Positions 58,273 to 64,000 of a stretch of DNA of 64,000 nt are shown in pieces (within the stretch, counting starts at the first letter, position 1; the number at the start of each line of letters is the position of its first letter). The DNA comes from Pseudofrankia inefficax (GTDB lineage: Bacteria > Actinomycetota > Actinomycetes > Frankiales > Frankiaceae), in NCBI RefSeq assembly GCF_000166135.1, contig NC_014666.1, positions 8,308,001 through 8,372,000 on the forward strand. The letters are read 5' to 3'. Both the position numbers and the translations under genes were made by a program. The notes beneath the pieces are model-generated. The model was not told the DNA's origin. It was given only the letters and a program-made list of their open reading frames with translations, and did not search any database.

Positions 58273-58350
58273 ATGATCGCCATTCGAGCCCTGGAATGGC
58301 CGTAGAAACGCCCTCGCCACGACCACCCCAGGGCCAAGACACCGATCAAG
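58273..58350. repeat. REP-type palindromic element, copy 3 (degenerate)
   Basis: This 78-bp copy begins ATGATCGCC and ends ACCGATCAAG, so its terminal repeat is imperfect. It keeps the CACGACCAC block, CCAGGGCCAA and the central GCCCTGG...GGCC layout of copies 1 and 2. It lies in the 500-bp convergent region between tadA and the tRNA gene, which holds no protein gene. Confidence 0.6.
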
Positions 58351-58494
58351 CCAACGGGCCTGCCTTAGCTGGCCGCGGCGCTGGCCCCGGCATCCGGAAA
58401 GATCTCAGATCCGCAGCCGTCACCATTCCAAGGCCGCAGACCACCCCAGCTAGCCACGACCGAGACCGGATGATCAGGGAGGGGAACCCGACCC

Positions 58495-58587
58495 GTCGGA
58501 GGCGAAGCCTCCGACCCGGGGGTTCCAGGGGGTCGCCCCCCTGGGCAGACATTGCGAGCCCCCGGTGAAGCTGCCCCGAAGGGCAGC
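58495..58587 (-). terminator. Three hairpins downstream of tRNA-Ser
   Basis: On the plus strand the stems are GTCGGAGGC/GCCTCCGAC (58495-58503 with 58507-58515, GAA loop), CCAGGGGG/CCCCCTGG (58525-58532 with 58537-58544) and GCTGCCC/GGGCAGC (58570-58576 with 58581-58587, CGAA loop). They start 20 bp beyond the tRNA 3' end in its transcription direction and probably terminate it. Confidence 0.65.
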
Positions 58588-58606
58588 GAACAGGGCAGGC
58601 CGCCGG

Positions 58607-58693
58607 CGGTGGAGGTGGGATTTGAACCCACGGAGGGGTTGCCCCCTCACACGCTTTCGAGGCGTGCGCCCTCGGCCACTAGGCGACTCCACC
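58607..58693 (-). tRNA. tRNA-Ser (anticodon CGA)
   Basis: Reading the minus strand, acceptor GGTGGAG (58693-58687) pairs with CTCCACC near the 3' end, and discriminator G is at 58607. The D-loop is TGGCCGAG-like. The anticodon loop CTCGAAA lies in stem GCACGC/GCGTGT and gives CGA. A long variable arm (GAGGGGGCAACCCCTC) marks a class II tRNA, and the T arm has GTTCAAATCC. CCA is not encoded. Confidence 0.95.
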
Positions 58694-58802
58694 GCAGGTG
58701 AGCTTACTAGACGGAGATGGTCAGATGGCGCGGGGCCAGCGCCGATCTAGCCCGGCCCGCGAATCAGGCAGTGGATCAGCCAGTGGATCAGTCCGTGGCG
58801 GA

Positions 58803-60158
58803 TCAGACCGTGGTCAGCCGGTCTCCGATCGCTGGGGTGGCGGCAGGGAAGGGCGCGTCGAGGGGCCAACCGATGAGGTCGGTGTACTCCAGCAGGCGGG
58901 CGCCCGCGTTGGCGCTGACCGCGCCGACCACGATGCCCTTGCGGGTGTAGACGGCCACGAACTCGAGGGCCTTCGGCGAGCCCTCGGCCAGCCGGCAGGT
59001 GTCGGCGAGGCCGGGGCGCCCGACGCCCTGCAGCCGGACGCCGAACTGCTCGGTCCAGAAACGTGGCACCGGGGTGAACGGCGGCGCCACCTCGGGGCCG
59101 AGCAGGAGTGCGTCGGCGGCCGCCTGGCCGTGTTCGGAGGCGGTGATCCAGTGCTCGACCCGTCGGGGGATCCGGTCGAAGAGCAGGTTGGGCCAGCGGG
59201 CGACGTCTCCGGCGGCCACGATCGAGGGGACGACCGCGGGGCTACCGCCGTCCATGTGGACCGCGTGGGTGGTTGGCCCGGTCAGCACTCCGTCGCTGAT
59301 GTCCAGGCCGGAACCCTGCAGCCACCGCACCGCGGGCAGGGCACCGACGGCGACCACCGCGACGTCCGCGTCGACGCGGCAGCCGTCGTCGAGCCAGATG
59401 CTGACGCCCACGCCGGGCCGGGACCGGTCGGTCTTCGAGTCTGCGGTCGCCCAGCGGACGGGGTTGGCGCCGAGCAGCAGGCCGACGCGGTTGCGCCGGT
59501 GCAGCCGGGTCATCAGGCCGCCGACCCTGGCCCCCACCGCGCCCGACATCAGCGCGTTGCCGCGGCCGATCAGGGTCACGTCCAGGCCGCGGCCGCGCAG
59601 GCTGGACGCGATCTCGCAGCCGATGAAGCCGGTGCCGATCACCGCGATGTGCCGCGTCCCGTCGGCCAGCCGGCGGCCCAGGCCACGGCCGTCGGCCATG
59701 TCGCGCAGCGACCAGACGTAGTCGGACCACAGCGGGGCGCCGGGCAGGTGGCGGGACTCGACGCCCGTCGCGATCACCAGGCCGTCGTACTCGACCTCCT
59801 CGCCGCGCGCGAGCAGCAGCCGGCTGCGTTGGACGTCCAGGCCGAGGGCTCGGGTACCCAGTCGCCAGGTCGCGTCGAGCTCGCGGTAGACGGGCAGCTT
59901 CAGGTCGCCGAGGCGGCCCGTCCTGGCCAGCAGCTGCTTGGACAGCGGGGTGCGGTTGTACGGCTTGTGCGGTTCCTCCCCGACGAACACGATCGATCCG
60001 TCGAAGCCACGCTCCCTCAGACGCTCGGCCGCGCGCAGCCCGGCGATGCCGGCGCCCGCGACCACGACGGTGCGCGGCCGCGGCCGGTGCTCGAGGCGAG
60101 CCCGGCCGACCTTCGCCAGCGCGTGCGCGATGTCCGGACTGGGACGGTGCCTGATCAT
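58803..60158 (-). CDS. FAD/NAD(P)-dependent ferredoxin reductase
   Basis: The ATG at 60158, overlapping the ferredoxin stop (ATGA), gives about 451 residues. The FAD-binding motif VVVAGAGIAGLRAAERLRERG is at about 30-50, the second nucleotide-binding motif AVIGTGFIGCEIASSLRGRG at about 177-196 and the flavin-binding IVAAGDVARW near residue 315. A reductase C-terminal domain follows (EFVAVYTRKGIVVGAVSAN). This is the phthalate/rubredoxin-reductase type (oxygenase or P450-associated) that passes electrons from NAD(P)H to a ferredoxin, here the one encoded immediately upstream. Confidence 0.93.
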   Translation of the reverse strand: MIRHRPSPDIAHALAKVGRARLEHRPRPRTVVVAGAGIAGLRAAERLRERGFDGSIVFVGEEPHKPYNRTPLSKQLLARTGRLGDLKLPVYRELDATWRLGTRALGLDVQRSRLLLARGEEVEYDGLVIATGVESRHLPGAPLWSDYVWSLRDMADGRGLGRRLADGTRHIAVIGTGFIGCEIASSLRGRGLDVTLIGRGNALMSGAVGARVGGLMTRLHRRNRVGLLLGANPVRWATADSKTDRSRPGVGVSIWLDDGCRVDADVAVVAVGALPAVRWLQGSGLDISDGVLTGPTTHAVHMDGGSPAVVPSIVAAGDVARWPNLLFDRIPRRVEHWITASEHGQAAADALLLGPEVAPPFTPVPRFWTEQFGVRLQGVGRPGLADTCRLAEGSPKALEFVAVYTRKGIVVGAVSANAGARLLEYTDLIGWPLDAPFPAATPAIGDRLTTV

Positions 60159-61075
60159 CTCGAGTCGTTCCCCAACGTGATCGCCTGCATGGGGCACAGG
60201 CGGGCCGCCTGCCGAACGCTTGCCATCAGGTGCTCCGGCGGCGCCGCGTCGTAGTAGAGCCGGCCGTCCCGGGAGACCAGGAAGCTCGCGGGAGCCTCCT
60301 GCTGGCAGATCGCGTAGAGGTGGCAGCGGTTGTTGTCGACGCTCACCACGGCCGGCTCGGAGCGCCGGCGCACGCCGCCGCCCGACCTGCGCCGGGCGTT
60401 CGGCCGGAAGGCGGGCGGCGCGGCGCGGCGGCCCACGGCCGAGCCGCCGAGGTGGGTGAGCGGCACGACGTCCAGCGGGCCGGTCTCGACGATGCCCGGC
60501 AGCGGGCCGGTCGACGCCGGCAACGGGAGCGGGACGCTCGGCTCGATCACCTGCGGTCCCGTGTCCGGCACCGCGGGCAGCCGATCGCTGGTCTGGTCCG
60601 GCCGAGGCGACAGGTCGACGCGCGGAGCGTGGCCGTAGGGGGGCGTGTGCCGGCCCGCGAACTGCCTGGGCACCGGAACCGCCGCGGCCTCATACGGCGG
60701 ATCGGTGAAGGGGGCCGAGGCGGCCCCGTTGGACGGCCAGAACGGATGCGCCCACTCGCCCGGGGGCGGCGGAGGCGGCAGCACGCGCGACGCCCCCGGC
60801 GGCGGGGTGCAGGGAGCCTGTGGCGCCGGCGGCCACGGAGCGGACGGCGGTGGTACCGGCGGCCACGGCCGCAAGGACGACGGCCGAGGTTCCGGCGGAG
60901 GCTGCCGCGGCGGCTGCCAGGGCCAACCATCCGGCGGCGGGCTGGCCCAGCCCGTCATCCCGGCCTCCGGCCCGGCGGGCGGCGGCCCCTGCATCCAGCG
61001 TGACTCCCAGCCGGCCTCGTGGACGGAATCGACGTGGATACCCGGCTCGCCCTCGTCACCGACGGTAGATGCCAT
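60155..61075 (-). CDS. [3Fe-4S] ferredoxin with long Pro-rich N-terminal extension
   Basis: The C-terminal 64 of 306 residues form a ferredoxin of the P450/oxygenase type: Cys251 and Cys257 in CHLYAIC, and Cys294 in LCPMQAI. Only three Cys ligands are seen, as in [3Fe-4S] members. The preceding 240 residues are Pro/Ala/Gly/Trp-rich low complexity, whereas ordinary ferredoxins of this group have about 65-80 residues in total. The gene overlaps the membrane protein gene by 20 bp and the reductase gene by 4 bp, so the three are one operon. Confidence 0.9.
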   Translation of the reverse strand: MASTVGDEGEPGIHVDSVHEAGWESRWMQGPPPAGPEAGMTGWASPPPDGWPWQPPRQPPPEPRPSSLRPWPPVPPPSAPWPPAPQAPCTPPPGASRVLPPPPPPGEWAHPFWPSNGAASAPFTDPPYEAAAVPVPRQFAGRHTPPYGHAPRVDLSPRPDQTSDRLPAVPDTGPQVIEPSVPLPLPASTGPLPGIVETGPLDVVPLTHLGGSAVGRRAAPPAFRPNARRRSGGGVRRRSEPAVVSVDNNRCHLYAICQQEAPASFLVSRDGRLYYDAAPPEHLMASVRQAARLCPMQAITLGNDSR

Positions 61076-61772
61076 CTTCGAATGCCTCCACTACGTCGAA
61101 CCAGGTGTCGTTCTCGTCCTGGCGCCCAGCGGGTGAGAGCACGCGCAGCACAAGCAGTGCCGTCGGGACGAACAGGGCGGCCGTCATCGCGGCCCAGATG
61201 ATGCCGAAATGGTGCTCCCGGGACGCCCAGGCGCTGTGCACCGCGATCAGGATGAATCCGGGGTATGCGAGCCAGTGGAAACGGTGCCATCGGCGATAAC
61301 CGGCGCGGTGCTGGAACCAGATCGACAGCGCGACCAGCACCACGATCTCGAGGCCGAGGATTCCTGGTATCACGTCGGCCTTGGCGCCGCCCCACGGCAG
61401 CCAGATCCGGCTCTCCGTGTAGTACGCGTCGTGCCGGAAGAAGTGCACCTGTGCGTGCACGACCGACGCGGCCAGCGCGAGGATCGCCAACGTCATGTGG
61501 GCGCCGTACAACGTCTGTCGACGGATATGCCGCTCCGGCAGCCTGGTAATGAGCAGCAGGCCCCAGATGACGGTTGCCGCCATCAAAAAGAACGCGGTGT
61601 AGCCGAGTATCCCGGCGATATGACCCAGCGTAGCGTCGGTGGTGACGCCGGGTCGAACCGCTGGTCCCGCAGCGGTTCGTATGATCGTTCCGGACGCGGT
61701 GTGCGCCATCGTCGCATCGCGCGGAACGGTCGTATGTGCCAAAGCTGGTTGCGCCAAAGCTAGTTGTGCCAA
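61056..61772 (-). CDS. Ferric-reductase-like heme membrane protein
   Basis: A TTG at 61772 is chosen because GGAGGA lies a few bases before it. The product of about 238 residues has an N-terminus with LAQLALAQPALA repeats, then five to six membrane helices with paired histidines typical of a heme-b ferric-reductase-like domain: GAHMTLAILALAASVVHAQVHF and HRFHWLAYPGFILIAVHSAW. It may exchange electrons with the ferredoxin and reductase encoded downstream, forming a chain across the membrane (inference). The substrate is unknown. Confidence 0.82.
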   Translation of the reverse strand: MAQLALAQPALAHTTVPRDATMAHTASGTIIRTAAGPAVRPGVTTDATLGHIAGILGYTAFFLMAATVIWGLLLITRLPERHIRRQTLYGAHMTLAILALAASVVHAQVHFFRHDAYYTESRIWLPWGGAKADVIPGILGLEIVVLVALSIWFQHRAGYRRWHRFHWLAYPGFILIAVHSAWASREHHFGIIWAAMTAALFVPTALLVLRVLSPAGRQDENDTWFDVVEAFEDGIYRR

Positions 61773-62489
61773 GGTATCCTCCGGGCTTTCCCCCCCGGTA
61801 GTACCTCGGCACGAACCGTAGCAGAGTCGTCCGATCCGAGCCAGACCGGACACTCGGCGGCCACGGGGGCGAAAGGCACGGGCGCCGGATCCGGCCGACC
61901 GGGGAGTGCCTCGCCTGGGCATGCCCCAGGCCTCTTCGTCCGGCCTCGCACCGGCCCGCGCCCTTGATCGCGGCGACGGCCCAACGCCGGTGCCGGGCGG
62001 CGAGAGCTCCCGACCGGCCGGTACCGAGGCCCGGCGGGTCGCCACCGCCGCGACACGAACCGGCGCCGCGTCATCTCCGGCTCGTCCGGCACGTCCGACG
62101 CGTCAGTTCCCGCGATATTTTCCGGTCGCGGAAGCCTGCGCCCACATCCTTTCCAGGCCACTCCAACCGGGCGTCACAGGAGGATAGAATTCGCCGGATT
62201 TTCCGCAGAAAGACCGGCCAGCCTGCTCGATGTTCTGGCGGCGTTGCCGGTGGCGGGCAGAATCTGGGTGCGTGCGGGCGCAAGGGCGGGTATATCCACG
62301 GGTCGGGTTGCGGCGGCCGGCCGGCATGCAATAGTCATGGCGAAGGAAAAAGAATGCGGATCATGACTCCACTGGAAGGTCGCCGCGCGGCCCGGAGAAT
62401 GATTTTCCAAATGTGATGGGCAGCGCTTGTCTATAGATTCTTTGGTGGAGCGTGACGCGCAACCTATCCCCGCCAGGAGGTAACGAAGA
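61773..62489. other. Divergent non-coding region, 717 bp
   Basis: No conserved gene is seen. It separates the redox operon (minus) from the NAD(P)-binding protein gene (plus). At 62175-62215, AGGAGGATAG and GCCGGATTTTCCGC occur. CTATAGAT at 62431-62438 is a possible -10 element for the plus-strand gene. A 20-codon frame at 62354-62416 (MRIMTPLEGRRAARRMIFQM), preceded by AAGGAA, could be a leader peptide, but the evidence is weak. Confidence 0.35.
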
Positions 62490-63131
62490 ATGGCAAGGGT
62501 TGTGGTGTTCGGCGCGTGCGGCAAGGTTGGCCAGTCCGTCGTCAACGAGGCGATCCGGCGCGGCCACAAGGTCACCGCGGTCGCTCGCGACGAGGCGAAG
62601 CTCAGCAAGCTGTCCAGGAAGGCCAATGCCGCTGTCGGTGACGCCACTTCGCGCGACTCGGTGCACAGCCTCGCGGACGGTGCCGACGCGGTCGTCGTGG
62701 CCGTCGCCGGCAACGACAAGAAGATCTGGGCGAACGCCGCCCGGACGATGATCGACGCGCTGAACAAGCAGGGCGACAGCGCGCCGCGCCTCATCCACGT
62801 CGGCCACGGCGGCACCCTCGAGGACGGGCAGGGTGCCCGCATCCTCGACGACCCCGAGTTCGCGAACAACATGCGCAAGGACGCGCTCGGCCAGGCGGAG
62901 GCCCTCGACGTGCTGCGCGCCTCCAAGGGCGTGCGGTGGACCGTGATCTGCCCGCCGCCGGTGCAGCTGGTGCAGGGCAAGCGCCGGGACACCTACCGCA
63001 CCGGCACCGACCAGCCGGTCCAGGACGGCCGCGGCAACATGGCGATGTCGACCGACGACCTCGCGGTGGCCATCATCGACGAGATCGACAAGGCCAAGCA
63101 CGTCAACCAGCGCTTCACCATCGGCTACTGA
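62490..63131 (+). CDS. NAD(P)-binding Rossmann-fold protein (NmrA/YwnB-like)
   Basis: This 213-residue protein starts at ATG 62490 with AGGAGGT upstream. The N-terminal dinucleotide motif is VVVFGACGKVGQSVVNEAIRRGH, followed by the expected ALARDE-type basic residue (VTAVARDEAKL). The middle region (SAPRLIHVGHGGTLEDGQG) and CPPPVQLVQGKRRDTYRTG match atypical short-chain dehydrogenases such as YwnB. Most relatives are reductases or redox sensors of unknown substrate. It is followed by a strong terminator. Confidence 0.9.
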   Translation: MARVVVFGACGKVGQSVVNEAIRRGHKVTAVARDEAKLSKLSRKANAAVGDATSRDSVHSLADGADAVVVAVAGNDKKIWANAARTMIDALNKQGDSAPRLIHVGHGGTLEDGQGARILDDPEFANNMRKDALGQAEALDVLRASKGVRWTVICPPPVQLVQGKRRDTYRTGTDQPVQDGRGNMAMSTDDLAVAIIDEIDKAKHVNQRFTIGY

Positions 63132-63241
63132 CCCACCAGATCGGCCATTGACCCACCAAGCCGGCGGATGAACGGCGGCCAGCGGGGACGGGGTTTCGCG
63201 GAGTTTCTCCGTCCACCGCCGGCCGTCGACCTCCCCGAAGG

Positions 63242-63288
63242 TCCGCGCGGCGCGCGCCGTTGACACGCGCGCCGCGCGGATACCTTTT
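63242..63288 (+). terminator. Intrinsic terminator
   Basis: TCCGCGCGGCGCGCG (63242-63256) and CGCGCGCCGCGCGGA (63266-63280) are perfect 15-bp complements with a 9-base loop. They are followed by TACCTTTTCT (63281-63290), so this is a classical intrinsic terminator for the NAD(P)-binding gene, 110 bp past its stop. Confidence 0.75.
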
Positions 63289-63459
63289 CTCGTCGTTCCT
63301 CGGCGTCATCCCGAATCACGGACAGCGACGTCCGTAAATCCAGCGATGACCCGAAATTCCCACGCGGCGTCCGGACGCCGCCGCGGCTCGGTACGCGCAC
63401 ACGCCAGCGCCGACGTCAGTGTCGACCACGGACGCGGACGTGCGCCCGCCACCGCCGCC

Positions 63460-63500
63460 GCCCCCGGAAGTCCGCTCAATGCCGAGCGGCTTCCGGGGGC
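63460..63500 (-). terminator. Hairpin after the PLP decarboxylase gene
   Basis: GCCCCCGGAAGTCCGCTC (63460-63477) pairs with GAGCGGCTTCCGGGGGC (63484-63500) with one bulged base. It lies 4 bp beyond the stop at 63505 in the gene's direction and probably terminates it. Confidence 0.65.
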
Positions 63501-63504
63501 TTCC

Positions 63505-64000
63505 TCACGTCACCGGTCCGGGATCGGCGAGCATTGTGTCGAGGATCAGCTCGGTGTCCTTCGGAGTCGTGCGCGGCGACACTATGGCGAACCGTGCGAG
63601 CGTCTCCCCGTCATGCACGGTGGGCGTGACGAAGGCCAGCCCGTCGCGCAGCAGCCGGTCGGACCAGGCGTGATACTGCGCCGGCGTCCAGCCGAGCCGC
63701 CGGAAGACCACGACGGAGAGTTCCGGCGCACCGACAAGCTCCAGACAGGGCCTGGCTCTGATCTGGTCGACGCACGCGGCCGTGGTACGCAGCGCGCTCT
63801 CGACCGCCTCGGCATAGGCACGCGTGCCGTGCACCGCGAGCGAGAACCAGAAGGGCAGCCCACGGGCCCGCCGGGACAGCCCGACCGCGAAATCCGACGG
63901 GTTCCAGTCGCCCGACCCCAGAACGTCCAGGTAGCCGGCCTGCTGCGTGTGCGCGGCCCGGGCCAGTACGGGGTCGCGGTAGATCAGCGCGCAGGCGTCG
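63505..64000 (-). CDS. PLP-dependent (group II) decarboxylase, C-terminal part only
   Basis: About 165 residues are visible and the N-terminus lies beyond the right edge. The sequence DACALIYRDPVLARAA followed by YLDVLGSGDWNPSDFAVGLSRRARGLPFWFSL is the pattern after the PLP lysine of group II decarboxylases (aromatic amino acid, glutamate or diaminobutyrate type). The C-terminal domain RPCLELVGAPELSVVVFRRL and the closing FAIVSPRTTPKDTELILDTM agree. The substrate cannot be told without the N-terminal half. Confidence 0.88.
   Translation of the reverse strand, partial: DACALIYRDPVLARAAHTQQAGYLDVLGSGDWNPSDFAVGLSRRARGLPFWFSLAVHGTRAYAEAVESALRTTAACVDQIRARPCLELVGAPELSVVVFRRLGWTPAQYHAWSDRLLRDGLAFVTPTVHDGETLARFAIVSPRTTPKDTELILDTMLADPGPVT

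Noticed and set aside
58273-58350. Transposon end or attachment site next to tRNA-Ser
   Set aside because: The element matches two other intergenic copies not near tRNA genes, there is no duplicated tRNA 3' end, and no integrase gene is present.
62354-62416. 20-codon leader peptide upstream of the NAD(P)-binding protein
   Set aside because: An AAGGAA site precedes it, but there is no attenuator structure, and short frames of this size occur by chance. Kept only as a remark.

Overview
The window is about 64 kb of very GC-rich DNA with dense, short-spaced genes, frequent GTG/TTG starts and many ATGA/GTGA/TTGA stop-start overlaps. The gene set points to a filamentous actinobacterium, most likely Frankia or a close relative. 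The pointers are MurT/GatD, a tRNA-deaminase-associated protein next to tadA, a c-di-AMP (ydaO-type) leader in front of an NlpC/P60 hydrolase, PknB-like kinases, an F420-type nitroreductase and a stearoyl-ACP-type desaturase. The genus is an inference; no rRNA is present.

Region 1 (1-14.3 kb, minus strand) holds two tandem copies of a cassette coding for a MoxR AAA+ ATPase, a DUF58 protein and a DUF3488/transglutaminase-like membrane protein. Three PknB-like Ser/Thr kinases are interleaved with them. Both transglutaminase-like proteins keep the His and Asp of the catalytic triad but lack the cysteine (Ala in one, Ser in the other), so the modules may be structural or signalling devices rather than enzymes.

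Region 2 (14.5-28 kb) holds a GT39 mannosyltransferase-like protein, two response regulators, a DinB-like protein, an ABC exporter operon with a histidine kinase between its ATPase and permease genes, a secreted protein, a TetR regulator and an amidohydrolase with a histone-H1-like tail. The divergent region 27.96-28.10 kb carries five DnaA-box-like 9-mers.

Region 3 (28-44 kb) holds an acyl-ACP desaturase, a glutamine-synthetase-like enzyme, thymidylate kinase, a two-component pair, a DDN-like protein and ABC transporter with an unusual insert in its ATPase, a molybdopterin oxidoreductase with its own b-type cytochrome, a GNAT protein, and a PadR-controlled ABC (FtsX-type) transporter with a readable promoter and operator repeats.

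Region 4 (44-64 kb) holds two CD225-type membrane proteins, a TIGR03085-type protein, a Nudix hydrolase, a hemerythrin-like protein, two proteins of unknown function, the riboswitch and NlpC/P60 gene, a hydrolase-fold protein with a lost nucleophile, murT-gatD, tadA and its partner, tRNA-Ser(CGA), a redox chain (ferric-reductase-like membrane protein, 3Fe-4S ferredoxin, FAD reductase), a NAD(P)-binding protein and the C-terminal part of a PLP decarboxylase.

Three intergenic copies of an ~80-bp palindromic element with TTGATCGCC...GGCGATCAA ends (29.3, 40.1 and 58.3 kb) look like a dispersed REP-type family. No CRISPR array, insertion sequence or prophage was seen.
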